Assembly (NCBI GenBank): GCA_001464665.1
Contig: LNDP01000019.1
Location: forward strand, 124,001 to 188,000
DNA length: 64,000 nucleotides
From: Acidobacteria bacterium Ga0074141
GTDB lineage: Bacteria; Acidobacteriota; Blastocatellia; Pyrinomonadales; Pyrinomonadaceae
Direction of reading: 5' to 3'
A program made the position numbers and the translations under genes. Within the stretch, counting starts at the first letter, position 1. Each line of letters begins with the position of its first letter. Below the pieces are notes generated by a model that was not told the DNA's origin, made no database searches, and saw only the letters and a list, made by a program, of their open reading frames with translations. This document shows, in pieces, positions 18,757 to 27,834 of this stretch.

Positions 18757-20370
18757 TTACGGAACGCGGGTTCCATTAAAGGGCACGGCACCTTGCGGCG
18801 AATCGATCGAGCCTTCGATGCGGTTTCCCGTAATGGTTCCGCTTACCTGAATATCGATGTTCGCACCGCCGAATTCGACAGTTGCGGCAAAGGAGATCCT
18901 GTTCCCGGTCACCCTTCCGTTGCGGATCGGGGTTGTGCCAAGCTGTGTCGTCATGTTCCCCGTAAGCGTTTCGCCCTGAACGGTGAAGGTCATCGAGCCG
19001 GTCAGCGGCTGTCCAGGGACTTCGATCGTCACATTAAAAACACCAGCAGCCGCCGCAGCGGGGCCCGTTCCGGGCGTGCCAGCAGGCCGAGCCGGCGGAG
19101 CCTTTGGCTCAAAGAGTTTGCCGTCAATAAATACGTGCGTAACCACTCTTTCCTTCGAAAGCACATCTCCGCGAACGACCGTCAGGTTCGCGATCTTGCC
19201 CGTCTCTACCGATCCGGTGCGGTCTGCGATGCCGAATATCTCCGCCGGCGAGAGCGTCATCGCCCTAACGGCTGCATCCGTCGAAAGCCCGTTTTGTGTA
19301 GACATTGCCGCGTTTGCCGTGAAGTCGGCGAGATTCGTCAGTCCGCCCGATTGGAAGGCAAATCGAACACCGGCCTGTGCCAGCCTTCCCGCTACCTTAG
19401 GCACATCCGCACGAAAACGAAGCATCTCAAGGCTCTCGGGATCGGCATCCGGCGATGAAGCGGTCGTCCGCTTTGGGAAGTTGAGCGAGAGCAGGACCGC
19501 CGCATCAGCAGCCTTCAGCCGGTCCGTCACCTTCCCCGCTTCCTGCCCGCCGGCGATGATCAGCCGCAGATTGAACTCCTTTGCAAGGTCGATCGCACGG
19601 ATGATCTCGATCTCTCGGTTCGCGTTGAAGATCAGCGGGACCTGCCGGTCGAGCACGGGTATCAATGCCTCGAGCGAAGCGTCCGCATCCGGCCGCCGCA
19701 TTCCCCGTGGGTTTGACGCGTACATCTTCTCCAATTCCTGATGCCGCTTGGCGTCGTGCAGCATCTGGCGGATCGCCGAGATCGTACCGAGCAGCGAACC
19801 CGGATATTGGCCCGGGATGGTCGAAAACGAAACATGGAGCCCAACGGGAGATTTCACTACCATTCCCGCAACGTCTTCGCCCGCGAGATTTATGACCGCC
19901 GATTGACCGTTAAAGACGCCGGTGCGGCCGACCGAAAGTGCGGTTGTGAACCCTGCATTTCTTGCCGATTCGAACTGAGCCTCACCCGCACGCAGCTCGT
20001 CCGCAGTCCGGTCCTCGGGCCTGAGCCCGGCTGGATATCTGGAGTTCGATTGTGCCGCAGCCTGTTGCTGTGCCGCCGGTTGACCGGCCGGAGCGGCTGG
20101 ACGTGCCTGAAGCCCGAGCGATGTGAGTGCGTCAAAGAAGCCGGGATAGACCGTATGCCCCGCCGCGTCGATCACGCGGGCATCCGCCGGAACCGCCGCC
20201 GATGCCCCGACCGCCTCTATCAGCCCGTCGCGGATAACAACAGTTCCGCGGTCGATCGTCGCCCCGCTTACGGTGACGATCCGGGCGTTCGTGATCGCTG
20301 TCGATTGTGCAAGGGCAGATGCGGGAAGCAAAAGGGCCGCAAAAGCGAACAAAAGGAGCTTCATTCTCAT
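18757..20370 (-). CDS. Secreted amidohydrolase-like protein lacking metal ligands, with extra C-terminal beta domain
   Basis: Protein of 537 residues from ATG 20370; the frame is open further upstream, but only this start gives a signal peptide (MRMKLLLFAFAALLLPASAL). Family features are ITNARIVTVSGATIDRGTVV, TVYPGFFDALTSLGLQ and GSVETGKIANLTVVRGDVL. The His-x-His strand reads FFDALTSLG and later ligands are lost (LIIAGGQEAG, FAFQSGG), as in the paralogue at 15892. About 90 residues at the C-terminus (from VFNVTIEVPGQ on) form an additional beta domain with repeated GNR-type turns. First gene of the operon. Confidence 0.84.
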   Translation of the reverse strand: MRMKLLLFAFAALLLPASALAQSTAITNARIVTVSGATIDRGTVVIRDGLIEAVGASAAVPADARVIDAAGHTVYPGFFDALTSLGLQARPAAPAGQPAAQQQAAAQSNSRYPAGLRPEDRTADELRAGEAQFESARNAGFTTALSVGRTGVFNGQSAVINLAGEDVAGMVVKSPVGLHVSFSTIPGQYPGSLLGTISAIRQMLHDAKRHQELEKMYASNPRGMRRPDADASLEALIPVLDRQVPLIFNANREIEIIRAIDLAKEFNLRLIIAGGQEAGKVTDRLKAADAAVLLSLNFPKRTTASSPDADPESLEMLRFRADVPKVAGRLAQAGVRFAFQSGGLTNLADFTANAAMSTQNGLSTDAAVRAMTLSPAEIFGIADRTGSVETGKIANLTVVRGDVLSKERVVTHVFIDGKLFEPKAPPARPAGTPGTGPAAAAAGVFNVTIEVPGQPLTGSMTFTVQGETLTGNMTTQLGTTPIRNGRVTGNRISFAATVEFGGANIDIQVSGTITGNRIEGSIDSPQGAVPFNGTRVP

Positions 20371-20693
20371 AAACAAGACTTTTCGGTGAATTAATGGAAC
20401 GGAATCTTTACGCAGAGCATAAATGAAAAGTTTCATCAGCGCAAAATCGCACACATCATCAGCGCAAAATCGCCCACAAAAAAAGGCCCGGCCGTCGAGT
20501 TGCTAGAGTTGCGAAAGTTGCGAAGTTGCAGCGTTCGAAGTGCGGGATTCATCCCGTCGCCGAAGGGGACCAGTAAAAGAGCCGCGGGAATCTGTCGGTT
20601 GGGAATGCTATGCAAATTTCCTTCTGCCTTGGTCGCCTTCTGTGCTAGATTATCTGGGCGCACGTTTTCGGGGGCGCCGCATTCCAAGTTGCT
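20371..20693. other. Intergenic region between divergent operons
   Basis: It holds a direct repeat of CATCAGCGCAAAATCGC (near 20431 and 20457), a run of eight A followed by GGCCCGGCC, and repeated GAGTTGC/AAGTTGC words (about 20497-20533). A TAGATT box near 20646 could be a -10 element for the gene at 20694. No gene is convincing. Confidence 0.4.
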
Positions 20694-21215
20694 ATGAACG
20701 AACAATATAAAAGGAGTAACTTTGTGGGTTTTCGAGAACGGCTTGTACTGAGTTTCGTGTTAACCGGGCTGATGCTAATTGCCGCTGATCGCACGGCCGC
20801 CCAACCATTTGCGCTTGACGAAAAGATCAAACCGACGGAGCTTGTGCTTAGCGATTACGTCGGAACGGACGCGCGGTTGAAGGGCAAGGTCGCAGTGGCG
20901 GAAGTAACCCAAAAGGATGGGACGCTTTATTTTTTTGCGAAGGGCATCAGTATTTTTTCGCCCGTGGTACTTTTTGTCGAAACGGCGAACAAAGCAGATA
21001 AGCTCGTGGTAAGTCTTCATAAGAATACGTGGAACACGGTAGAGCTTACCGGCGAAACGGACTCCGAAGGGCTTTGGAGTCAGAATTTCAAGACGGGCGG
21101 CGACTTTGGCTTGAAAGTCTCGACGACAAAACTCCCCGCAAAATACCAAATAATTCTTTGGGTAGGCGACGAAGTTGACGTCGATATGCAATCACCTTTC
21201 AAACGACCGAACTAA
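20694..21215 (+). CDS. Secreted protein of unknown function
   Basis: Protein of 173 residues with a signal peptide after a basic start (LVLSFVLTGLMLIAADRTAA, cut near AAAQP). The mature domain (GKVAVAEVTQKDGTLYFFAK, YQIILWVGDEVDVD) is beta-rich. It is followed at 13 nt by another secreted orphan, and both probably belong to one operon with the gene at 21944. No family recognised. Confidence 0.65.
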   Translation: MNEQYKRSNFVGFRERLVLSFVLTGLMLIAADRTAAQPFALDEKIKPTELVLSDYVGTDARLKGKVAVAEVTQKDGTLYFFAKGISIFSPVVLFVETANKADKLVVSLHKNTWNTVELTGETDSEGLWSQNFKTGGDFGLKVSTTKLPAKYQIILWVGDEVDVDMQSPFKRPN

Positions 21216-21228
21216 AGGAGGAGCAACG

Positions 21229-21954
21229 ATGAGATCAGTCACGCTTACACTCTTAATACTGGCTCTCGCAGCCGGAGCATTTTCCCAACGGAATCTCGGC
21301 AACGTTGACGGACTAGATAGGGTTATCCAATCCAGTTCCGAGATACGCAGCTTCGGTGAAGGCGAACGTAAAAGCTCGGTTGCAAATGCGGGCGACCGGA
21401 TAGGCAAAGCTCTCGGAATTCAGAAAAGCGCAAAAGGACTTTACGAAGCGGCTGCCGCTTTGAGCAAAGGCGACTGTGCTCCAGATTTTTCCGTCAACGC
21501 TCAGGCAATGGTCCCGTCGTCGTGTTCCGAAGTGTTAAAAGGGCCCGCCGCGAGAAACGATACCGGTAGCGGTGAAGCGACCGAATGCGCGACCTGCTAC
21601 GAAAATGCATACAAGAAGCTTAACGACGTCCGAAAGCGTCTTGCAAAACTGAAATGCCTCGGCAATTCGACAAAGAATTACGTCACCGCCGCATTTGCGT
21701 TCGGTGATTCTGTTGCTTCCGTACACGCAGTTCAGGGCCTTGCTTGGGCCCGCGAACGAAAAGCAATCTCGGAATCATATACGAAGTTCAAGGCAGCCTA
21801 TGATTTAAAGTACAAAGAGCTTATGGGCGTGCTGCTGGAGGCGATGAACGATGTTTCAGAGTGCGAAGCAAAAAGCGGCAATCCTGATTGGTTCCAGCGA
21901 TACGGATTCATGTATGTCGAATTCATGGCGGAGAGATACAAGCGTGTTGATTAA
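21229..21954 (+). CDS. Secreted helical protein of unknown function
   Basis: Protein of 241 residues. ATG 21229 has a near-perfect AGGAGGAG Shine-Dalgarno and gives a signal peptide (SVTLTLLILALAAGAFS). The mature part contains four to six Cys (GDCAPDF, SSCSEVL, ECATCYENA, KCLG, SECEA) and is mostly helical, as expected for a disulfide-bonded periplasmic protein. Its 3' end overlaps the next gene. No family recognised. Confidence 0.7.
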   Translation: MRSVTLTLLILALAAGAFSQRNLGNVDGLDRVIQSSSEIRSFGEGERKSSVANAGDRIGKALGIQKSAKGLYEAAAALSKGDCAPDFSVNAQAMVPSSCSEVLKGPAARNDTGSGEATECATCYENAYKKLNDVRKRLAKLKCLGNSTKNYVTAAFAFGDSVASVHAVQGLAWARERKAISESYTKFKAAYDLKYKELMGVLLEAMNDVSECEAKSGNPDWFQRYGFMYVEFMAERYKRVD

Positions 21955-23083
21955 GTCGATCAAGTCTTTCGCGCTTATCGTGATTTCGGCGGTAACAGCG
22001 TTTGCTCAGGGCTCGGGGCCATTCTTGCTTGCCGGCGAACGTGTCAATCGCGGCCTCCCGGCACCGATATTCACGCTTTATGACGAAACGAACCGTCAAA
22101 TGGCGATCGCACAGAATGGCGAGGTCCGCTGGTTCGACGCCGATCTTCGAAAACCGCCGATCCGCACGGCTAAGATCACCGAAGTTCCAAAAGCGGTGTT
22201 GACCGCCGAACAGGCCGCTCTCGCCGAAGAGGCAAAGCGTTTCCATCAGGCAACGTTCGGCGATTTGCCCGAGAATTTCTGCAGCGGCTGTGAATTGTAT
22301 CAGCGTCCCGGCAGCCGCGAATTTGTCCTGACCGACCGCGACCGTCAGGTGTTCTTTTACTCGACGGCAACGGGAGCACTCCTGCGAAAATTCGAGATAA
22401 AGAAGCCGGCGCAGAAATTCGCTCCGGGCGCCTTTGCGATCAGCGACGATGGCAAAACGGTGCTGACCGAAAATACAGATCTGCGCAAAGCTTACCTTCA
22501 CAACCTCGCCACGGGCGAGAAGTTGTTTGAGATCGACAAAGGCTTCTTCGATTCGGTCGGGCTATCGACCGATGGCACGACGGTATTCTTTATCCAGGGC
22601 AACATTCTCAGCCGATATTCTGTCGCAACCGGTAAAAAGGCGACCGCAGACTTTACGATTAAAGCCGACTCTGCAGGTATCATCCGCGTTTCGCCTGACG
22701 GCCAGCGGATCGCGTTCAACCTGTACAACAAAGCGATGGCGAACGCCGGACAAGCGATATTCGAACTGGAAACGCAGAAATTAATGGTGGCCGACCCGAC
22801 TCTTGCTCACTGTGCGGTGTCGGTATTCACTCCCGACGGCAAGTTTCTCGCAGTCCATACGCCGCGATATCTTCATTTTGTTGATACCTCGACGGGAAAG
22901 CACTCATTCACCTACAGTTCAGGATATCCCGACATCTGGGACGCGGTCATCGATCCAAGCATTAGCCCCGATTCGACCAAGATCAGCTTTCGTCCCGCCG
23001 GCGGCATCGACGTTAACGCTCCATATTTTGTATTTGCCGACCTTTCCCAACCAAGGGAACGAATGGTCACAAAGCTAAAGTAA
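21944..23083 (+). CDS. Secreted WD40/TolB-like beta-propeller protein
   Basis: Protein of 379 residues begun at GTG 21944, overlapping the previous stop by 11 nt, with GGAGAG upstream; this yields a signal peptide (SIKSFALIVISAVTAFAQG). The longer upstream frame merely reads through the preceding gene. The mature part has propeller-like blades (AISDDGKTVLTENTDLRKAY, LSTDGTTVFFIQGN, VSPDGQRIAFNLYN, FTPDGKFLAVHT). Translational coupling to 21229 is likely. Role unknown. Confidence 0.72.
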   Translation: MLIKSIKSFALIVISAVTAFAQGSGPFLLAGERVNRGLPAPIFTLYDETNRQMAIAQNGEVRWFDADLRKPPIRTAKITEVPKAVLTAEQAALAEEAKRFHQATFGDLPENFCSGCELYQRPGSREFVLTDRDRQVFFYSTATGALLRKFEIKKPAQKFAPGAFAISDDGKTVLTENTDLRKAYLHNLATGEKLFEIDKGFFDSVGLSTDGTTVFFIQGNILSRYSVATGKKATADFTIKADSAGIIRVSPDGQRIAFNLYNKAMANAGQAIFELETQKLMVADPTLAHCAVSVFTPDGKFLAVHTPRYLHFVDTSTGKHSFTYSSGYPDIWDAVIDPSISPDSTKISFRPAGGIDVNAPYFVFADLSQPRERMVTKLK

Positions 23084-23105
23084 AGAAAGAAGGGGATGAT
23101 CATCG

Positions 23106-24140
23106 CTACTCTTTCTCTAACTTCAAAAGAAGTTTCTTTCGTTCGAGGCCCCAGCGGTAGCCGGAGAGGTTGCCGTTTTTTCCGACGACGCGGTGGCAAG
23201 GGATGACGACGGCGACGCGGTTGCTGGCACAGGCCCGGGCGACGGCTCGCACCTTTTTCTTATCTCCGAGCAGTTCCGCGATCTGGCTGTAGCTGACGGT
23301 CTCGCCGTACGGTATCTTGCGGAGAAGCTCCCAGACCTGCATCTGAAACGCCGTCGCCTGAATGTCGAGCGGCAGATCGAGCTGCTTCTTTTTACCCGCG
23401 AGGTGTTTGATTATCTCGTCAACAAAGGTCTTCAGCACCGCTGCGTCTTCAACGAGCTCAGCTCTCGGGTATTCGCTCTTCAGATTTTGCTCAAGCTCAG
23501 CATCGTTGTCGCCAAACGCTACGTTGCACAATCCCTTGATCGTCCTTGCGACCAGGATACGCCCGAGCTCGCAGTCGGTTATCGTGTAATTGATCGCCAC
23601 GCCCTGCCCGCCTTTCTTATATGCCACAGGCGTCATGCCGAGGTTCTCAGACGCCTTTTCATAAAGCCGGCTTGCAGAACCAAACCCCGAATCGTACATC
23701 GCAGTTACAACATCGCTGCCCTCTCGCAGCCCTTCTTTGAATCTTTTCATACGCATTGCCTCAGAGTATTTTTTAGGAGAAACGCCGATAATTTCCTTAA
23801 AGCTCCGCTGCAGGTGATACGGGCTCAGGCCCACCGCAGCAGCAAGCTCATCGAGCGAGCAAGGGTCTTCGGCTTCGAGTATTTCGCACGCTCTCAGGAT
23901 CTTTTCGATCTTCGGATCAGCGAACGTGTGCTCTTTCGGTTTGCAGCGAAGACACGCCCGCAGGCCGTTGCTCTCAGCTGCTTGCCAGCTCGGGAAAAAC
24001 GCGATGTTCTCTCGCTTAGGCAGCCGTGCCCGGCACGACGGACGGCAGTAAATGCCGGTGGTTCGAACACCAAGGAAAAACACGCCGTCAAACCGCGTGT
24101 CGTTCGCCTTTACCGCATTCCAGAAAACCTCCCTCTCCAT
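23106..24140 (-). CDS. ada: Bifunctional Ada: methylation-responsive regulator and O6-methylguanine-DNA methyltransferase
   Basis: Protein of 344 residues. The N-terminal Ada zinc domain has Cys32 (the phosphotriester methyl acceptor), Cys36, Cys63 and Cys66 (GIYCRPSC, RACLRCKP); an AraC helix-turn-helix follows (~85-180, CSLDELAAAVGLSPYHLQRS, RLYEKASENLG); the C-terminal domain has the suicide Cys315 in VIPCHRVV. The protein repairs alkylated DNA and, once methylated, activates its own gene. TACACT lies 7 nt before the ATG, suggesting a leaderless mRNA. Divergent from the DCC gene, 63 bp apart. Confidence 0.95.
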   Translation of the reverse strand: MEREVFWNAVKANDTRFDGVFFLGVRTTGIYCRPSCRARLPKRENIAFFPSWQAAESNGLRACLRCKPKEHTFADPKIEKILRACEILEAEDPCSLDELAAAVGLSPYHLQRSFKEIIGVSPKKYSEAMRMKRFKEGLREGSDVVTAMYDSGFGSASRLYEKASENLGMTPVAYKKGGQGVAINYTITDCELGRILVARTIKGLCNVAFGDNDAELEQNLKSEYPRAELVEDAAVLKTFVDEIIKHLAGKKKQLDLPLDIQATAFQMQVWELLRKIPYGETVSYSQIAELLGDKKKVRAVARACASNRVAVVIPCHRVVGKNGNLSGYRWGLERKKLLLKLEKE

Positions 24141-24203
24141 GTTTGCGAGTGTATTCTCAGCGGAAATTAAAATCTATCCGAAAATTGCGGTAGAATTTTA
24201 TTA

Positions 24204-24599
24204 ATGAGTGCGATCATTCTTTTCGACGGCGTCTGCAATTTCTGCAATAGCTCGATAAATTTCGTTATCGAGCGAGACAGCAAGGGCTATTTCAAGTTTG
24301 CTCCGCTGCAGTCTGAAATTGGCGAGGAATTGGCCGCAAAGCACAATATAGACAAAGCCGAGGTCGATTCGGTGATCCTGATCGAAGACGAACGGGCTTA
24401 CACGCACTCGACAGCCGCCTTGAAGATCGCTCGGCACTTGGACGGCGTTTGGTCATGGAGCCATGCGTTTGTTGTGGTCCCGAGAGCGATCCGCGACGTC
24501 TTTTATCGACTCTTTGCAAAGAACCGCTACCGGCTCTTTGGCAAACGCGACGCATGCATGATGCCTACGCCCGAGATACGGGCGAGGTTTTTGACATAA
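24204..24599 (+). CDS. DCC family thiol-disulfide oxidoreductase-like protein (DUF393)
   Basis: Protein of 131 residues that begins with the DCC motif (ILFDGVCNFCN), a thioredoxin-like redox Cys pair, and ends with RYRLFGKRDACMMPTPEIRA typical of DUF393. Cytosolic; physiological partner unknown. A TAGAAT box ends 7 nt before the ATG and no Shine-Dalgarno is visible, so the mRNA may be leaderless. The DUF427 gene follows at 17 nt. Confidence 0.88.
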   Translation: MSAIILFDGVCNFCNSSINFVIERDSKGYFKFAPLQSEIGEELAAKHNIDKAEVDSVILIEDERAYTHSTAALKIARHLDGVWSWSHAFVVVPRAIRDVFYRLFAKNRYRLFGKRDACMMPTPEIRARFLT

Positions 24600-24616
24600 A
24601 CGAAAGAGGGGAAATT

Positions 24617-24901
24617 ATGAAAGCTATCTGGAACGAGGCCGTACTGGCCGAAAGCAATGAAACGGTTGTGGTCGAGGGGAATCATTACTTCCCCGCAGAC
24701 GCGATCAAAAGTGATCACTTCAAGCCAAGCGAGACGCACACCGTCTGCGGTTGGAAAGGCACAGCCAGCTACTATGACGTCGTCGTTGACGGCGAAGTGA
24801 ACAAGGACGCCGCCTGGTATTACCCCGAGGCAAAGCCCGACGCGAAGAACATCGAGGGCCACGTAGCCTTTTGGAAAGGCGTAAAGATAGTTGAGAATTG
24901 A
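24617..24901 (+). CDS. DUF427 domain protein
   Basis: Protein of 94 residues, the usual size of the DUF427 family: MKAIWNEAVLAESNETVVVE, HTVCGWKGTASYYDV and AWYYPEAKPDAKNIEGHVAF. ATG 24617 is preceded by GAGGGGA at good spacing; the open frame upstream only shadows the DCC gene. The last codons (VEN-stop) already lie in the heptad-repeat element that fills the spacer to mutS2. Function unknown. Confidence 0.9.
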   Translation: MKAIWNEAVLAESNETVVVEGNHYFPADAIKSDHFKPSETHTVCGWKGTASYYDVVVDGEVNKDAAWYYPEAKPDAKNIEGHVAFWKGVKIVEN

Positions 24902-25072
24902 TAAATGAGAGTTAGCAGATGAGAAATGAGAAATGATAGATGAGAATTGAAAATGAGCAATTTTGCCCGCGATCGTTAAATGACACCGGCAGGTGAGCCG
25001 CTGCAGAACTTCGAGTAAATATTGTCATTTTCCATTTATTTATCATTTCTTATCTATCATTTATCAATTCTC
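24893..25072. repeat. Heptad-word inverted repeat in the DUF427-mutS2 spacer
   Basis: The left arm (24893-24963) is a run of 7 bp words such as GATAAAT, GAGAAAT, GATAGAT and GAGAATT; the right arm (25014-25072) carries their complements (ATTTATC, ATTTCTT, AATTCTC). The arms enclose about 50 bp with no gene. The left arm starts inside the last codons of DUF427. Same architecture as the elements in the ribosomal block. Confidence 0.7.
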
Positions 25073-25079
25073 CCCGAGC

Positions 25080-27563
25080 ATGAGTTTTTCTCTAGAAATA
25101 TTGGAATACGAGAAGCTTCTTGAGCTGATCAGCCGCAATGCCCAAACTCCGATGGGGATTGACCGGTTCGCGGAGTTGCGTCCAAAGACCGACCGTCGGG
25201 AGCTCGACCGCGATCTATATGCCATCTCGGAAACGATCTTGCTGAATGAAGAGAAGCAGGTCACTTGGTCGTTCAGCGGGCTCGAAGACCCGGCCGATGC
25301 CATCGCTATTCTGAAGATAACCAACGCGACCCTTGAGCCGAATCTCCTGCTTGAGCTCGCACGCGTTTGCAGCCAGGCCCTCTTCGCACGCTCGTCCGTC
25401 CAGCCCGAACGCGAGTTCGTCCCGGTGCTCTGGTCAATGGTCGAGCCGATCCCACCGACACTGCTCGGCGTGCTCGAAAAGATCACGAAAAAGCTTCTTC
25501 CCGGTGGTGAACTTGATGACTCCGCTTCGCCCGAACTCGCAAGGCTCCGCCGAGAGATAAACAACCAGCGTTCTCGCCTGACCAAGTCGCTCGAATCCGT
25601 GATACGAAGCTCCGGCGATGCCATTCAGGACGAGATAGTGACGATGCGGAACGACCGGTTCGTCATTCCCGTCAAGTCTGATTTTCGTGGAAAGGTGAGC
25701 GGCGTTGCCCATGGCTTCTCGTCCAGTGGAGCTACCGTCTTCGTCGAACCGCTCGAAGCTATCGAGGCAAATAACGAGCTCCAGAACCTCAAGGGCAAAG
25801 AGGAGCGAGAGATCGCCCGCATTCTCTTCGACATGACCGAATCGCTGCGGGAGAATCTGCCTGCGATCGAGACCGCCGTCAATGCCGTTGCCGAGCTCGA
25901 TTTTGTAAAGGCAAAGGTCGAGTTTGCTCGCGTTTACAAAGCGGTTGTGCCCACAATATCCGATGACGGCACGCTTGAGCTTACCGAAGCCCGGCATCCG
26001 CTTCTTGAAGAGAATCTACGGCGTGAGTCGGAACCCGCTGCATCAGCGGCGGGCCAGTTCGGTGACAAAACAAACTGGCCGCCCACTAACGTAGGCGGTT
26101 CTGACATCGTCCCGTCGAGCTTCACGCTCACCGAAGACCGTTCCGTGATGATCATCTCCGGTGCAAATGCCGGCGGTAAGACGGTCGTGCTAAAGACCGC
26201 CGGGCTGCTTTCGCTGATGGCGATATCGGGCTTGCCCGTGCCTGCGAAGCTCGCCCGAGTTCCATTTTATCGCTCCGTTCTTGCAGACATCGGCGACCAC
26301 CAGTCGCTCTCGGCGAACCTCTCGACCTTTTCCTCGCATATGTCGAATATCGCCTCGATGATCGGTGAATGCAGGCCGCCTTCTTTGGTCTTGCTTGATG
26401 AGGCTGGGACCGGCACCGACCCCGAAGAAGGCTCGGCACTCGGCGTTGCCATCGTCGATCACTTCCGCCAAAAGGGTGCTCAGGTGATGGCCTCGACGCA
26501 TTATCGCGGGCTTAAGATCTACGCCGCCAATGATCCGAGCGTGATCAACGCCTCGGTCGAATTTGATGAAAAGACGCTCCAGCCGACCTACAAGCTGCTG
26601 ATCGGGCTCGCCGGTGCTTCGTCGGGAATTGAGATCGCACGGCGTTTCGGGATTCGGCAGGATGTGATCGATGCCGCAAGAGCGAACCTCGATGTCTCCG
26701 CTCAGGACGCCGAGAACTACCTGCTCAAGCTCCAGACCGAGACCCGGCAGGCCGAAGACCTTCGCATCGCCCTCGAAGAAGAGCGAGAAGCGACCGCGAT
26801 GAAATACGCCGGGCTTGAGATCGAAGCCTCAAAGAAGGAAAAGGCTCGACAAAAAGAGTTCGAACGCTCGCTTGCCGAGACCCTCGACAACTTCGACCGC
26901 CAGTCGAAAGCCTTCATCGCATCGATAGAGGACAAGGCCCTAAAGAACAAGCTCGAAAAAGAACGCTCCGCCCGCAAAGCCGAGCTCAACCGGGCAGTTG
27001 TCTCAAAGGTTCAGGGTTCGGAGTTCCACCTTCAGGTGGCCAACCGTGAGCGTCAGACGGAGCCAGCTAAAGCTGGAACTCCAAGCATCAGCGACGGGCC
27101 TCTCGCTATCGGCTCAAAGGTCCTCACCTCCTTCGGCACTGTCGGCACTATCGAAAAGCTTGATAAAGACACCGCCGAGGTCCTCGTCGGCAGCATCCGC
27201 ATGCGTGAAAAGCTCGCGAACCTTCAGGGCGTAAGTTCAGAATCAGGAGCGATAGCGACCGGGTCCCGCAGCACTTCGGCGGACAGGTCTCTCAGCAAAC
27301 CCATCGACGCTCCCGATGCCGCCGCCGAACTCAACCTCATCGGCCAGACCACCGCCGAGGCCGAATACGAACTCGACCGCTTCATCGACGAGGCCTACAT
27401 TGGCTCGCTTCCCCGCGTCCGCATCATTCACGGCTTCGGCACCGGAGCCCTCAAAAATTACGTCCACCACTTCCTAAAAAATCACGAACTAGTCGAACGC
27501 TTTACCTTCGCTCCCCCAGACCAAGGCGGCCACGGTGCCACCATCGCCGAGATCAAGCTCTAG
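25080..27563 (+). CDS. mutS2: Endonuclease MutS2
   Basis: Protein of 827 residues. Core and clamp regions resemble MutS without the mismatch-recognition domain; Walker A GANAGGKTVVLK is near residue 360, LLDEAGTGTDPEEGSALG follows; a coiled-coil stretch rich in Glu/Lys/Arg spans ~550-650; a C-terminal Smr nuclease domain (LNLIGQTTAEAEYELDRFID, HGFGTGALK) ends the protein. MutS2 acts on branched DNA or collided ribosomes depending on the species. ATG 25080 matches the family start (FSLEILEYEKLLELI); 29 upstream codons derive from the repeat and are discounted. Confidence 0.95.
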   Translation: MSFSLEILEYEKLLELISRNAQTPMGIDRFAELRPKTDRRELDRDLYAISETILLNEEKQVTWSFSGLEDPADAIAILKITNATLEPNLLLELARVCSQALFARSSVQPEREFVPVLWSMVEPIPPTLLGVLEKITKKLLPGGELDDSASPELARLRREINNQRSRLTKSLESVIRSSGDAIQDEIVTMRNDRFVIPVKSDFRGKVSGVAHGFSSSGATVFVEPLEAIEANNELQNLKGKEEREIARILFDMTESLRENLPAIETAVNAVAELDFVKAKVEFARVYKAVVPTISDDGTLELTEARHPLLEENLRRESEPAASAAGQFGDKTNWPPTNVGGSDIVPSSFTLTEDRSVMIISGANAGGKTVVLKTAGLLSLMAISGLPVPAKLARVPFYRSVLADIGDHQSLSANLSTFSSHMSNIASMIGECRPPSLVLLDEAGTGTDPEEGSALGVAIVDHFRQKGAQVMASTHYRGLKIYAANDPSVINASVEFDEKTLQPTYKLLIGLAGASSGIEIARRFGIRQDVIDAARANLDVSAQDAENYLLKLQTETRQAEDLRIALEEEREATAMKYAGLEIEASKKEKARQKEFERSLAETLDNFDRQSKAFIASIEDKALKNKLEKERSARKAELNRAVVSKVQGSEFHLQVANRERQTEPAKAGTPSISDGPLAIGSKVLTSFGTVGTIEKLDKDTAEVLVGSIRMREKLANLQGVSSESGAIATGSRSTSADRSLSKPIDAPDAAAELNLIGQTTAEAEYELDRFIDEAYIGSLPRVRIIHGFGTGALKNYVHHFLKNHELVERFTFAPPDQGGHGATIAEIKL

Positions 27564-27700
27564 CCGCCCTCTAACGGACGGCTTTGAGCAAATTGTTGAC
27601 AGCTGCGATCAAAGGCTTACGGCTTAAAGCTAATGGCTTAAAGCTTGAAAAAGCACATCCGCAAAAACCGCCCACCGCTCACCGCCCGCGGCCGCCCTTA

Positions 27701-27834
27701 AATTGCCACTAGCTTTAGCTAGTGGACAGGTATTTAACATCGCACCGGCTTTAGCCGAACCGGATCGCCGATCATTGGGCTAAAGCCCGGAGCATTTTTT
27801 GGACCTTTTCCACTAGCTGAAGCTAGTGGCAATT
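27701..27834. repeat. BIME/MITE-like element with palindromic inverted ends
   Basis: The left end AATTGCCACTAGCTTTAGCT... and the reverse complement of the right end agree at 24 of 25 positions, and each end is itself a perfect hairpin (CCACTAGCT-AGCTAGTGG arms at 27706-27725 and 27810-27829). Two further hairpins, CGGCTTTAGCCG and GGGCTAAAGCCC, lie inside. Confidence 0.75.

Noticed and set aside
17266-19458. 730-codon open frame on the plus strand
   Set aside because: It is antisense to two clear amidohydrolase genes with signal peptides and motifs; its translation is Arg/His-rich and unlike a protein family.
15892-20370. hutI (histidine breakdown) linked to ftcD
   Set aside because: These imidazolonepropionase-like proteins have signal peptides, two lack metal ligands, and they are 11 kb away from ftcD.
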